Shown: one piece after another, positions 9,006 to 18,060 of the stretch
How the letters are laid out: the number at the start of each line of letters is the position of its first letter
Position numbering within the stretch: the stretch's first letter is position 1
From: CAVYXZ01 sp965223835
GTDB taxonomy: Bacteria; Chloroflexota; Anaerolineae; Aggregatilineales; Phototrophicaceae
NCBI GenBank assembly: GCA_965223835.1
Contig: OZ245022.1
Coordinates: 62,001-126,000 of the forward strand
Length of the DNA stretch: 64,000 nt
Reading direction: 5' to 3'
Made by a program: the position numbers and the translations under genes
Notes under the pieces: generated by a model
Databases searched by the model: none
What the model was told of the DNA's origin: nothing
What the model saw: the letters and a program-made list of their open reading frames with translations, nothing else

Positions 9006-9146
9006 ATGGGTGACGACATGGAATGTGTGGGTAAAAACTGGACCAACCGGACAAGCCATGTTTTAATTATGACATCGTTCCTGGCGGCAGTGAGCCGTGC
9101 GTTAGTTCCAGCAATTCATGCTGACCTTTAGACAAAGGGGAAACCC

Positions 9147-10403
9147 ATGACGACGGCACAACCCATATCCACTTCATCAGCGCAACCACCCGCGCATTTT
9201 AGAGTCCCGTTGAACCTGAGCGACATACACTATATCCAGAATAAGCATGCCTATCATGCGTGGATTCGGGAGAATACCCCCGTCATTAAAGCCAAAATAT
9301 CCGTGATTAATGTCTATTGTGTGTCGCGCTATGAAGACTGCCTGATGGTGCTCAAAGATCCGCGCTTCGTCCGCAATCGCGCGACGGCGACCGGCGGCGG
9401 CAATCGACTCCCGTTCCCGGCCCCCAAATATATTCAGGTTATCGCCAACAGCATGATCCTCGAAGATGAACCCAACCATCGCCGCCTGCGCAATCTGGTT
9501 CATACGGGCTTTGTGCCGCGCAATCTCGCTTCGCTGGGCGAACGGGTTGAAGCACTAACCCACGAATTGTTTGCGAACATGGCTGGCAAACCGCAGGTTG
9601 ATCTGCAACAGGAATATGCCCTGCCGATTCCCGTCACCGTCATTACCGAAATGATGGGATTGCAGGGCGAGGACATGACGCAATTTCAGGGAATCTTTTC
9701 GATGATGACCAAAGGGCTTACCGGCAGGAATCTGGCCCATACCATGCTCTGGAAATTGCCCCGGCTCACCCGCTTTATTCGCCAGCTCATCCGACGCAAG
9801 AAAGCCAACCCCGGCGCTGACATTCTGACCGCGCTGATTCAGGCGGAGGAAGCAGGCAGCAAGCTCACCGAAGACGAACTGGTGTCGATGATCTATTTAC
9901 TCGTCATTGCGGGCTATGAAACCACCGTTCACCTCATCACCAACAGCGTGCTGACGTTGCTGCAACATCCCGATCAACTGGCGTTGCTGAAAGCCAATCC
10001 TGACCTGATGGAATCGGCAATTGAGGAGATTTTGCGCTTCAACGGGCCGATTGATGGCACGAAACCGAACTACGCCACCGAAGCGATCACTTTGCATGGC
10101 GTGACGATTCCCAAAGGGGCAGCCGTGATGCCCTTACTTGGCGCGGCCAATCACGACCCCAGAGCCTTCGAGAACCCTGATGTGTTCGATATTACTCGCA
10201 GTCCGAATCAGCACTTCGGCTTCGGGCGCGGCATCCATTACTGTCTGGGTGCGCCCCTGGCTCGATTGGAAACAAAAATTGCGCTAACCAACCTATTTGA
10301 ACGTTTTCCCAATTTGCGCCTGGCGGTTGATCCCAGCGAACTGACCGTTCAACCAGCCCCAGCCTGGACTCGCTACAACGGCTTGCCAATCATGTTGGAG
10401 TGA
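9147..10403 (+). CDS. Cytochrome P450
   Basis: A 418-aa soluble bacterial P450 (class I type). The I-helix oxygen-binding stretch AGYETTVH, the K-helix ExxR in EEILRFNGP, and the haem-binding loop FGFGRGIHYCLGAPLARLE with the axial Cys near residue 363 are all present. No ferredoxin or reductase gene is adjacent, so electrons must come from a shared partner. The substrate is unknown. The start has AAAGGGGAAACCC just upstream. The gene diverges from the exported barrel protein across a 250-nt gap that holds the C-box element. Confidence 0.9.
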   Translation: MTTAQPISTSSAQPPAHFRVPLNLSDIHYIQNKHAYHAWIRENTPVIKAKISVINVYCVSRYEDCLMVLKDPRFVRNRATATGGGNRLPFPAPKYIQVIANSMILEDEPNHRRLRNLVHTGFVPRNLASLGERVEALTHELFANMAGKPQVDLQQEYALPIPVTVITEMMGLQGEDMTQFQGIFSMMTKGLTGRNLAHTMLWKLPRLTRFIRQLIRRKKANPGADILTALIQAEEAGSKLTEDELVSMIYLLVIAGYETTVHLITNSVLTLLQHPDQLALLKANPDLMESAIEEILRFNGPIDGTKPNYATEAITLHGVTIPKGAAVMPLLGAANHDPRAFENPDVFDITRSPNQHFGFGRGIHYCLGAPLARLETKIALTNLFERFPNLRLAVDPSELTVQPAPAWTRYNGLPIMLE

Positions 10404-10487
10404 TTTGGCGAACCTTCCAGAAAGCAAAAAGTGATGCGTGTTTCAACTCAGCGGTAGCGGCTGACTCATCTTAAGTTGCTCACGGGA

Positions 10488-10910
10488 CTAAAAGTCAGTC
10501 AGTGCTTTGATGGTCACGCCTTCGGCAGCGGCGGCCCGTTCTTGCCGCTCATCAACTGTGATCAGAGGGTGATCAAGCCTTTTCGCCAGCGCGACATAGA
10601 CTGAATCATACACTGCCAGCTGATGACGCAGGCCAATTTTCAACCCGTCTGGAAGCAAATCACGTTGCGATGCGATCATGAGCGGCAACGCAACCAGGTC
10701 ATTCGCGAGTGATTCCGCTTGACTCTGGGGCATTCCCTGAAAACGAACCTGTTTCCAGAGGACATTGGCACATTCTAGCAAACAGAACTCTGGCACAATA
10801 AGATTATCTGATACTGTCAACTGGCTGAACAATGCTCTGGCGTTTTCAGTATAGTGGTCTCGAATAAACCGCTGAATCACAACGCTGGCATCAACAACAT
10901 AATCGCTCAT
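10488..10910 (-). CDS. vapC: PIN-domain ribonuclease toxin (VapC-like)
   Basis: A 140-aa PIN-domain protein, the family of VapC toxins that cut tRNA or rRNA. The first acidic residue is in YVVDASVVIQRF (Asp7), the middle Glu in LLECANVLWK, and the late Asp pair in YDSVYVALAKRL and LITVDERQ, giving a full catalytic set. The start codon overlaps the stop of the upstream small gene by 4 nt (ATGA), the usual antitoxin-toxin layout. Confidence 0.8.
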   Translation of the reverse strand: MSDYVVDASVVIQRFIRDHYTENARALFSQLTVSDNLIVPEFCLLECANVLWKQVRFQGMPQSQAESLANDLVALPLMIASQRDLLPDGLKIGLRHQLAVYDSVYVALAKRLDHPLITVDERQERAAAAEGVTIKALTDF

Positions 10911-11104
10911 GAATCACGGTCTTCACGCAGCAGTTCAAGCGTAGATTTCGCGCCCGGTGGTGGTGTCCACATATTGCGATCAATCGACTCCAATATCACT
11001 TGCACGCTGCGCGTGTCCTGGGGCTTCAACGCCGCCTGGATACGCTGGTCAATCAGCGCTTTAAGTTCATCAACCGTCATATTAGCAACACGATCTACAG
11101 CCAT
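10907..11104 (-). CDS. Small antitoxin-like protein paired with VapC
   Basis: A 65-aa acidic/helical protein directly upstream of the PIN toxin, with a 4-nt overlap. It opens MAVDRVANMTVDELKALIDQ and ends in STLELLREDRDS. A MTVDELKALID-type opening is common among short antitoxins of PIN pairs, and the C-terminal tail would be the toxin-binding part. I see no clear AbrB, MetJ or Phd DNA-binding motif. The start at 11104 has GGTAGG 8 nt upstream; the longer frame to 11326 has no support. Confidence 0.65.
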   Translation of the reverse strand: MAVDRVANMTVDELKALIDQRIQAALKPQDTRSVQVILESIDRNMWTPPPGAKSTLELLREDRDS

Positions 11105-11383
11105 GATCTTACCTACCCACATTAACTTTCGATCCTGACCATTATACCCCACGCCGCCGCATAACCCGCAGTACATTCGGGTCTCACGCTTGCCCTTATT
11201 GGCACACCGAAATGCCCGTCGCCAGCATCCACCTTGACCGCCTGCTGGAGCAAGGTTGCACCGACATGATTGAAACTCTGGATGCCGTGTTTGATGATGG
11301 GCCAGAAAGCTAAATATTGGACACAATATCTATCCATATTTCATATCTCCGAAATATGATTGAACGTAAACACACTACATCAA
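11105..11383. other. Gene-free stretch, possible decayed coding sequence
   Basis: About 280 nt between the antitoxin start and the 11384 gene. The 11140-11315 part is GC-rich with short open frames on both strands (for example a 34-codon plus-strand frame from 11211), but none is recognisable. It may be the remains of a gene. Confidence 0.3.
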
Positions 11384-12091
11384 TTATTTTATTGATGCGC
11401 TGAGTTCATCAAAAAAGTGGTGCGCCTTTAGCTTTGAGAATTCGTTCTCAATTTCAGAACTCGTTTGTATGCTAAGCAATAGTCTTGAAAGGTTATGGTA
11501 CGTTACCATTCCTTCAAGAAAATCCAAGGGGTTACCGACAAAACCAACTCTCGGAATACGACGGTCATCTCCGGTGTTGTACATTTCATTTGCCATTTTT
11601 TCCCATGAATTTTGAGGAGTACGCTCTGCGTGGTCTAGAGCGGAGTAGATTGCATTCAGATAATTCTCATATCTATTAATTAGCATTCTTGCTGTCAAAA
11701 ACGTCGATTCACCCTCACCAATATCTATCGTTTCCTCTTTTAATTCTGACCACCATTTTAAAAGCTTATATTCTATTTCAGTATCAAGCTTGAGTTGATT
11801 GCCCCATTTGCAAAAGTGATCGGCGCTTTCATCACCAACCTGTAGTCTCAAGGTTTCATATGCTTCGGTGAACAAATTTTCCGCCAACTTGCTAGGGCGA
11901 TTTCCCTCATACAGTAACGATTCTTTGTCAAAGAATTTTTTCACAAAACTACGAGATATTCCTTGGATTTCAAGGAACTGACCATATAACGGAAAACCAA
12001 TATCAGAGAGAAACGGAAATGTTTTGTCCAGACTTAGCACCATAAAAATCTTGTGCCAAACATACATTTGATTGTCTTTAAGTGTGAACAT
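11384..12091 (-). CDS. Unrecognised protein, AT-rich gene
   Basis: A 235-aa, probably soluble, mostly helical protein that I do not recognise. It has no signal peptide or membrane helix. Notable features are aromatic-rich segments (KWWSELKEE, WEKMANEMY) and a RMLINRYENYLNAIYSALDHAERT helix resembling HEPN-like or phage-defence helices only in general character. It is clearly AT-richer than its neighbours, and sits between a toxin-antitoxin pair and an RHS remnant, so the 10.5-12.4 kb stretch looks like an accessory patch. AAAGGTG lies 7 nt before the ATG. Confidence 0.5.
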   Translation of the reverse strand: MFTLKDNQMYVWHKIFMVLSLDKTFPFLSDIGFPLYGQFLEIQGISRSFVKKFFDKESLLYEGNRPSKLAENLFTEAYETLRLQVGDESADHFCKWGNQLKLDTEIEYKLLKWWSELKEETIDIGEGESTFLTARMLINRYENYLNAIYSALDHAERTPQNSWEKMANEMYNTGDDRRIPRVGFVGNPLDFLEGMVTYHNLSRLLLSIQTSSEIENEFSKLKAHHFFDELSASIK

Positions 12092-12109
12092 CCTATATCA
12101 CCTTTACCA

Positions 12110-12370
12110 TCATTCGCCGGTCAGAGGAAGAAATCCCCTGAGCGTTGACATTGCACTCGTAGGTGTAGCCAGCAATGACTGCGTTGTCGCCATCCAGCGT
12201 ATCGCCTTCAGCAATCAACTGGTTGGCAGTGTTGTAACCAAAGTAGCGTGTGGTCAGAGTGACCAAGTGCCAGTCAGCAGTTCTGCCAGCCGATGCCCGG
12301 CCCGGTCGTAATTATTGTCGGCTTGCTGCAACCAACTGAGTTTGTCATAGGTGTACTGGATGACAACCAT
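12110..12370 (-). pseudogene. RHS/YD-repeat protein remnant, frameshifted
   Basis: Read on the minus strand from 12370, one frame gives QYTYDKLSWLQQADNNYDRAG and then a stop. After a shift, the next frame gives RYFGYNTANQLIAEGD followed by AGYTYECNVN. These match the YD-repeat pattern (YxYDxxxxL, YGYNxANQL, YTYDxNGN) of RHS/WapA-type toxins. At most two or three repeats survive, with a frameshift and stops, and no start or toxin tip. It begins right after the stop of the STAND regulator gene at 12371. It is a scar of a former RHS gene. Confidence 0.7.
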
Positions 12371-15043
12371 CTACTCCGCCAACAGGCCCAACTCCTGTGC
12401 CCGCTGCACGGCCCGGATGCGGTTGCGCACGCCCAGCTTGCTATAGATATTGGCGTTATGCGCCTTGACCGTGCCCACCGCCAGAATCAACTGCCGCGCG
12501 ATCTCCTGATTGCTCATGCCCGTCGCCAGCAGCGCCAGCACCTCAATTTCGCGCTCGGTTAATGGGTCCACCAGCGGTTGGTCCGGCGCGGGGGGTGTCG
12601 TTTGCACCGACAATTGCAACTGTTCCACCACCTGCGGAAAGACCGTCCCCAGATCTAGCGCCTGTCCCCGCTCCCAGGCCGCGAGGTAAGCTGCACTACC
12701 CAGTTCATTTTCCAGTTTCGCCCGCAATCGCGTTAGCAAACCCCACTTCTCCATCCAACCCGTAACGCTGGCGGGATGTGTAAACGCCAACCCCAGCCAT
12801 TCGACCGCTTTGACATGCTCACCCGCTTTCGTCAGCAACACGCTCACCAATGGCAACAGCGCCAGCCGATCAACATGATTGGTGGTTTCAAAGTTGAGGT
12901 AATCGGCCACCGTCCGCAAATGCCGTTGCGCCGCCGCATAATCTTCCAGGCCCAGCGCCGCAATCGCCAACGCCCGCAGCGTATCATAGGGCCACGCGCC
13001 ATGATCGTAATCCATCCAGCTATACGCCTCGACGCTCAGTCGTTGACCTTGTTCATAATCTTCATCAGCCACCGCCGCGACGAAACCCAACGTCGCGATG
13101 GCAAAGCCTTCCGCCGGGGGAAACTTAACATCCCGGTTGGCCTTCAGCGCGAGTTCCGCATGTTGCCTGGCACCGTCAAAATCACCGGTACAAAAAATGA
13201 TATGGCTGCTCAAGGCATAGGCACTGGCAATTCCCATCGGATCATGCGCTTCAGCCGACCCCCGGACCACGATCGCCAGGTCACGCAACGCTGAAGCATA
13301 ATCACCTTCATCCCAGGCGAAATCGGCTTCATAAAAACGGGCGTGAATATAATCATGATGGTCGCCAATGTTACGGCTCAGATCGACCAGTTGGCGATTC
13401 ACCTTCCGGGCGCGATCACGATGTTGGGGGCCAATGAGCGATAATGAGTAGGACAGGTTACGCGTCACCCGCGCCACATAAAAACGATCCCCCAGCGCCT
13501 CATAGGCGGCAATGCTGGTCTCAAAAAACGGTACGCTGCCCGCAAGATCGCCCCGATTACGCGCGTTCATGCCCAGCAGCCAGTAGGTCAGCGCCCGTTC
13601 CCGTTTGAGATCGGCGCGCTCGGCATGCTGCAAATAACCCAGTATCTCCGGCTCCTGCCTGACCAGCGTCCATTCTTCCAGCATCATGACTGTCATTTTC
13701 GATAACTCCAGGCGCAACCAGAAATCGGATACATCCTGGGCCACTGACTCCAGACCATTCAGCGCCAGTTGAAACAGCCCCAGGCCCTCCTGATGCCGAC
13801 TCTGCATGTCACAAAATAGCAGCATCCCCTCCATCATCTCATCCACCACGTCGACTGCACCCTGCGCAATCGCCTGCGCCCAGGCAGTACGCACATTGTT
13901 CCAATCACCGCTAATGCTTCCCAGTGCTGCAAGCTGCCGCTTCCCCTTGATGTCAGCGGTGCACTCCGCCAGAAAGTGGGCATAAAACCGGTAGTAGCGG
14001 TGTAAGGTGTCGGCCTGTTCGGTACTGGCGTGCAGTTGTTCCTCGGCATATTGCCGCAGCAGTTCATGCAATTGGTAGCGTCCATTGCTATCCAAAGTCA
14101 ACAGCGCTTTATCCGTGAGATTTGCCAGTTGCAACAGTCTGGCATCAGCCACATGCTCAGCGGCGTCACGCGTAAATCCGCCGCGAAACAGCGCCAGCTT
14201 CCGAAAGATCGCCTGTTCCGCCGGGTCCAGTTGCTGCCACGTATGGTCCAACACCAACCGCATACTTCGGTGCCGTTCGGGGACATCGCGCAGCGTCGTT
14301 GCCAGAAAATCCACGCTTCGTTCAATCTCATCGGCAATCGCCGGGCAGGACAGCACCCGCGCCCAGCTTGCCGCCAGTTCGAGCGCCAGCGGCACTCCTT
14401 GAACGAGCTGGCAGATGCGCACGACGGCTGCATAGTCGTCCGCCAGCACGAAATCGCCCCGCATTCGCCGCACGCTCCGCGCAAAAAGCTGCACCGCGCC
14501 ATACTGGTCATCATCGGCCTGCAAATCCTGGGGATAATCCAGCCCGGCGACCTGTCGCACCCATTCATCCCGCAGATTCAACGCTTCACGTGAGGTCACA
14601 ACGACCTTGAAATACAACGAATGAGCAATAATTTCGCTGACCCGTTCCGCACCCGCCAGCAGGTGCTCGAAGTTATCCAGAATCACCAGCATCCGTTTGT
14701 CGCGAATGGTGTCCAGCAGATAGGGCCACGCATCGCGCCCGCCGGGAACCGGCAAGTCCAATGCTTCCACGATGGCAGCACCGAGTTGTGAGACATCGTT
14801 GAGCGGTTGCAGCGAAATAAAGTAGATACCATCGGCAAAATCAGCTTCATCACAGGTTGCCAGTTGCTGCGCCAGCCGCGTTTTGCCGGTTCCGCCCGGC
14901 CCCACCAGCGTCAATAGGCGACAGGCGGGATCGGCCAGCAATGCACACAATTCTTCCAGGTCACGTTCGCGCCCAATAAATTCAGTAAGCGACTGGGGTA
15001 CGTTGGCCGGTGTCATACTTGATCTCTTTTCTCGCATGACCAA
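12371..15043 (-). CDS. STAND ATPase - TPR - LuxR transcriptional regulator (HTH at C-terminus)
   Basis: An 890-aa regulator. Residues ~20-330 form a signal-transduction ATPase (FIGRERDLEEL entry motif; Walker A GPGGTGKT at 48-55; Walker B in MLVILDNFEHLL; GVPLALELAASW as the GLPL-type motif). Residues ~330-810 are TPR-like helical repeats for ligand or partner sensing. A LuxR/GerE HTH ends the protein (PLTEREIEVLALLATGMSNQEIA, then VGTVKAHNANIYSKLGVRNR). Likely ligand-switched activator. The ATG at 15016 (10th codon) is an alternative start. It diverges from a second STAND regulator across 330 nt, and the target genes are unknown. Confidence 0.85.
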   Translation of the reverse strand: MVMREKRSSMTPANVPQSLTEFIGRERDLEELCALLADPACRLLTLVGPGGTGKTRLAQQLATCDEADFADGIYFISLQPLNDVSQLGAAIVEALDLPVPGGRDAWPYLLDTIRDKRMLVILDNFEHLLAGAERVSEIIAHSLYFKVVVTSREALNLRDEWVRQVAGLDYPQDLQADDDQYGAVQLFARSVRRMRGDFVLADDYAAVVRICQLVQGVPLALELAASWARVLSCPAIADEIERSVDFLATTLRDVPERHRSMRLVLDHTWQQLDPAEQAIFRKLALFRGGFTRDAAEHVADARLLQLANLTDKALLTLDSNGRYQLHELLRQYAEEQLHASTEQADTLHRYYRFYAHFLAECTADIKGKRQLAALGSISGDWNNVRTAWAQAIAQGAVDVVDEMMEGMLLFCDMQSRHQEGLGLFQLALNGLESVAQDVSDFWLRLELSKMTVMMLEEWTLVRQEPEILGYLQHAERADLKRERALTYWLLGMNARNRGDLAGSVPFFETSIAAYEALGDRFYVARVTRNLSYSLSLIGPQHRDRARKVNRQLVDLSRNIGDHHDYIHARFYEADFAWDEGDYASALRDLAIVVRGSAEAHDPMGIASAYALSSHIIFCTGDFDGARQHAELALKANRDVKFPPAEGFAIATLGFVAAVADEDYEQGQRLSVEAYSWMDYDHGAWPYDTLRALAIAALGLEDYAAAQRHLRTVADYLNFETTNHVDRLALLPLVSVLLTKAGEHVKAVEWLGLAFTHPASVTGWMEKWGLLTRLRAKLENELGSAAYLAAWERGQALDLGTVFPQVVEQLQLSVQTTPPAPDQPLVDPLTEREIEVLALLATGMSNQEIARQLILAVGTVKAHNANIYSKLGVRNRIRAVQRAQELGLLAE

Positions 15044-15145
15044 ATTATAACTTGTGTTTTAGCCAACCTCGAATACGCGGCTTCTAACCCAGAATCCAAC
15101 TTGAACGACAGCGATACAATTGTATGGGATTTCCATTGAAAAGAA

Positions 15146-15177
15146 ATTGCCGACCCCCACGAGGCGGGATCGGCAAT
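15146..15177 (-). terminator. Rho-independent terminator with no gene before it
   Basis: ATTGCCGA (15146-15153) pairs with TCGGCAAT (15170-15177) with further pairing inside. On the minus strand the stem is followed by TTTCTTTTC. It lies about 65 nt downstream of the C-box element at 15227-15283 and upstream of the STAND gene start, so it would end a short untranslated or tiny-ORF transcript. Confidence 0.55.
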
Positions 15178-15226
15178 AAAGGGAGGTGGTTGGTGATGAT
15201 GTCATTGACCCTGATACCATAACCGC

Positions 15227-15283
15227 TGTGCCGGGTGGGTGTCACCCCGCATTTGGGGGGATCTGGTGGGGGGAGACATTCCT
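15227..15283 (-). promoter_or_regulatory. C-box / GTCACCCC upstream element, copy 2
   Basis: The plus strand carries GGGTGGG, GTCACCCC (15241-15248), GCATTT, then a GGGGGG run and TGGTGGGGGG to 15275. On the minus strand this reads CCCCCC..CCCCCCAAAT..GGGGTGACACCCACCCGG..GGTTAT, parallel to copy 1 at 8949-9005. The rest of the 330-nt divergent gap (15044-15372) holds the terminator at 15146 and no other gene I can support. Confidence 0.4.
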
Positions 15284-15372
15284 ACCAATCTCACATAGAC
15301 TTGATGACCTGATTTGTTTTGCTTATGGTCAGACGCTAAACTAATGGAAGCAATCATGCAGCAGGCAGAATT

Positions 15373-17235
15373 ATGAGTGACTCAACCCGACCCATTTTGT
15401 TGGACCCCTTGACCGACCGCGAAATTGATGTTTTACGCGGGATGGCCGAGGGGCTTTCCAATCGTGAAATCGCCGAACGACTCATTATTGGAGTCGAAAC
15501 GGTGCGCTGGTACACCAAACAGATTTACAGCAAAATGGGCGTCCACAGCCGCACCCAGGCCAGTATGCGTGCCCGTGAACTGGGTCTGTTGGATAGCCCC
15601 GATATTACGACCACGCAGGAAATGTACCTGCCGCCGCTGAGTAACCTGCCCCTGCCCACGACGACTTTTGTTGGTCGTGCCGATGAAATCGGTGATTTAA
15701 CGACCTTGCTGCGCGAACCGCATACCCGTTTGGTCACGCTGGTTGGCCCCGGTGGTGTGGGTAAAAGCCGCCTCGCCGTCGAGATCGCGCAGATGCTGAC
15801 CGCTGATTTCACCAACGGCGTTTACTTTGTGCCGCTACAGCGATTGCACAACGTTGAGGATGTCGTCGCGGCGATCGGCCTTGCCATGAACCGGCACATC
15901 GAGACCGAAGACGAACTCCTTACCCACCTACAAGGCCTGAAACTCTTGCTCGTGATGGATGGCTTTGAGCAATTGTTGGATAGTGCTGATCTGGTGGTGC
16001 GCATCCTCGAAAATTCGCCCGATGTCAAAGCGCTGGTGACGTCGCAAGTGTCCCTGAATCTACACGGCGAGTGGGTGCGTCAGCTTGACGGCATGACCGT
16101 CCCCGATGACGTTTCCGACCAGGCCCCCACCACATCCGGTGCTTATCAACTGTTCGTGGACCGGGTGCGCCGGGTTCGTCAGGATTTTGTCCCTGAAGAC
16201 CACCATGATTGTATTATCGAAATCTGCCAGTTGGTGCGCGGCTTACCGTTGGCAATTGAACTGGCAACGGCCTGGCTCAAAACGCTGGCCTGTGAGGACG
16301 TCGCCCGGCAGATCAAGCAAAATATCGACTTTCTGGCGACCAATCAGCCCGACGTTGAAGATCGGCACCGCAGCATCCGTGCCATTTTCGATTATGCCTG
16401 GAACTTGTTGGATGACGAAGAGAAAACGACCTTCCGCCGGCTCTCGATCTTTCGCGGAGGCTTCGGCCTGGCCGCCGCCGAACAGGTTGCCAATGCGTCG
16501 CTGCTCACGCTTTCCAGCCTGGTTGACAAATCACTTATTCATCAGACCGCCAGCGGCCTCTACGAATTCCATGATATGCTGCGCCGCTATGCTGAAATGA
16601 AACTGGAACAAAATGATGGCCGTGCCCGCAGCACCCGCAGCAAAATCCTGGTCGGTTGGTCAGCGCTGGTCAAAGGCAATTTTGAGCGCGTCGAAGATCT
16701 GGCACAGGCCACCCTGTCTACCGTGCTGGATAGCCCGGAAACGCCGGACAAGGCCTTCAGCCTGGCGATCATGGCTGTACTCGCCGGGATTGATGAAGAT
16801 TATACGCGCTGTGTACAGTTGGCCGACGCCTGTAGTCCAGCGCAACTCAACAATCCAATTACGCTGGTGTTCTATCATCTGGCTCAGGCGGTAGGCCATT
16901 GTGGCCTGGAAGATTATGCTAACGCCCGCCCAAATGTACAGAGTGCCCTGGCGCAGGCGCAGAGCTTGCGTATCCCAGCCTTTACAACGATCGTGCTACC
17001 CGTCATGGCGATAATCCTGGCTTATGAAGCGGAACCCGAACGCGCCACCGAATTGCTGGCGCTGGCGTTTACGCATCCTGCCAGCACGCCCGGTTGGATG
17101 GAGCAGTGGCCGCTGTTGGACCGGCTGCGGGCTGACCTGGAAACCGAGCTGGGACCGGATGAATTCCGTCAATTGTGGATACGCGGTGCTGAGTTAAACC
17201 TGGATGAAGTCGTTAATGAGCTACAGGCTACCTAA
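15373..17235 (+). CDS. LuxR HTH - STAND ATPase regulator with shortened TPR region
   Basis: A 620-aa regulator with the order reversed relative to its divergent neighbour: the LuxR HTH is at the N-terminus (residues ~12-72, LTDREIDVLRGMAEGLSNREIAE, VETVRWYTKQIYSKMGVHSR). Then comes the ATPase (TFVGRADEIGDL; Walker A GPGGVGKS at 125-132; LLLVMDGFEQLL as Walker B). The C-terminal helical part is only ~220 residues, against ~480 in the two ~890-aa paralogues here. Its last ~60 residues (LAFTHPASTPGWMEQWPLLDRLRADLE) match the same position of the 12371 gene, so the middle of the sensor was probably lost by in-frame deletion near residue 415. It may be altered in ligand sensing. Confidence 0.8.
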   Translation: MSDSTRPILLDPLTDREIDVLRGMAEGLSNREIAERLIIGVETVRWYTKQIYSKMGVHSRTQASMRARELGLLDSPDITTTQEMYLPPLSNLPLPTTTFVGRADEIGDLTTLLREPHTRLVTLVGPGGVGKSRLAVEIAQMLTADFTNGVYFVPLQRLHNVEDVVAAIGLAMNRHIETEDELLTHLQGLKLLLVMDGFEQLLDSADLVVRILENSPDVKALVTSQVSLNLHGEWVRQLDGMTVPDDVSDQAPTTSGAYQLFVDRVRRVRQDFVPEDHHDCIIEICQLVRGLPLAIELATAWLKTLACEDVARQIKQNIDFLATNQPDVEDRHRSIRAIFDYAWNLLDDEEKTTFRRLSIFRGGFGLAAAEQVANASLLTLSSLVDKSLIHQTASGLYEFHDMLRRYAEMKLEQNDGRARSTRSKILVGWSALVKGNFERVEDLAQATLSTVLDSPETPDKAFSLAIMAVLAGIDEDYTRCVQLADACSPAQLNNPITLVFYHLAQAVGHCGLEDYANARPNVQSALAQAQSLRIPAFTTIVLPVMAIILAYEAEPERATELLALAFTHPASTPGWMEQWPLLDRLRADLETELGPDEFRQLWIRGAELNLDEVVNELQAT

Positions 17236-17250
17236 ACAAGGAGTGAGCGT

Positions 17251-18060
17251 TTGTCACCACACATGATTAATCTGACGCGCGGCGAAATCCATAACAATGA
17301 GCTTGTTCCCGCAACCCTGCAAACCGCGGTTCAGCAGGTCAAGGTCAACGGCTACGTCATTTTTGAATCCGTCCTATCTGCTGAGTTCGTCGCCGAACTG
17401 CGAGCCGATTACCTGGCACTGTATGCAGAAGCGCTGCAAACGCCACCGGAGAAGACCTTTGGCAAGAATCATTTCCGTATCTACTTGCCCTTTCGCCCAC
17501 CCTACATTGACGAGCGCATCATCAACAACCCGTTGGCGCTGCCGGTGTTCGAAGCGCTGCTGGGACCCGATCTCGTGTGCCATTATTTCGCCTCCAACAC
17601 CGCTGCCCCCGGCTCAGATTATCAGCCGGTCCATTCGGATACGTTCAATCTCTACCCGGAGTTTCCGATTGTCGTGCCGCCGTACATGATGGTGCTGAAT
17701 ATCCCACTGGTGGACACGACGTTGGATAATGGGCCGATGGACATGTGGCCCGGTGGATCACACTTGCTGAACGTGCCCCGCGATGAAATGGCAGCCGTCG
17801 CCGAAACGTTAACGCGTCAATCAGGGACGATGCCCGCTGGATCAATCATGATTCGGGATGGCCGCATGTGGCATCGTGGGACACCCAACCGCTCGGACAA
17901 ACCGCGTCCCAACATCGCCATCGTGTATACGCGCCCCTGGCTGACCACCTGGCCGAAGCGCATCGGCATCCCGCAGGCCACGTTCGATAACCTGCCAGAG
18001 CGCCTCAAATCAATTTATCAACACAACCGTATCGGCGCGCCGCTGGACGGTCCCTGGTAA
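17251..18060 (+). CDS. Phytanoyl-CoA dioxygenase (PhyH) family Fe(II)/2-oxoglutarate enzyme
   Basis: A 269-aa non-haem iron oxygenase. The facial triad is visible: HSD in QPVHSDTFNLYPEF near residue 130, and the distal His in GRMWHRGTPNRSDKPRPN, whose Arg binds 2-oxoglutarate. MDMWPGGSHLL is the family PGSH-type motif. The start is TTG at 17251: AAGGAG ends 7 nt upstream, while the ATG at 17263 would be too far from it. Its stop abuts the ATG of the acetyltransferase, so the two are co-translated, and it lies 15 nt after the STAND regulator's stop. Substrate unknown. Confidence 0.8.
   Translation: MSPHMINLTRGEIHNNELVPATLQTAVQQVKVNGYVIFESVLSAEFVAELRADYLALYAEALQTPPEKTFGKNHFRIYLPFRPPYIDERIINNPLALPVFEALLGPDLVCHYFASNTAAPGSDYQPVHSDTFNLYPEFPIVVPPYMMVLNIPLVDTTLDNGPMDMWPGGSHLLNVPRDEMAAVAETLTRQSGTMPAGSIMIRDGRMWHRGTPNRSDKPRPNIAIVYTRPWLTTWPKRIGIPQATFDNLPERLKSIYQHNRIGAPLDGPW

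Noticed and set aside
8985..9010. Telomere-like TTAGGGG steps as a possible G-quadruplex
   Set aside because: Only three G-tracts of 3-4 in the run plus a separate G7; treated as part of the C-box element rather than a separate feature.
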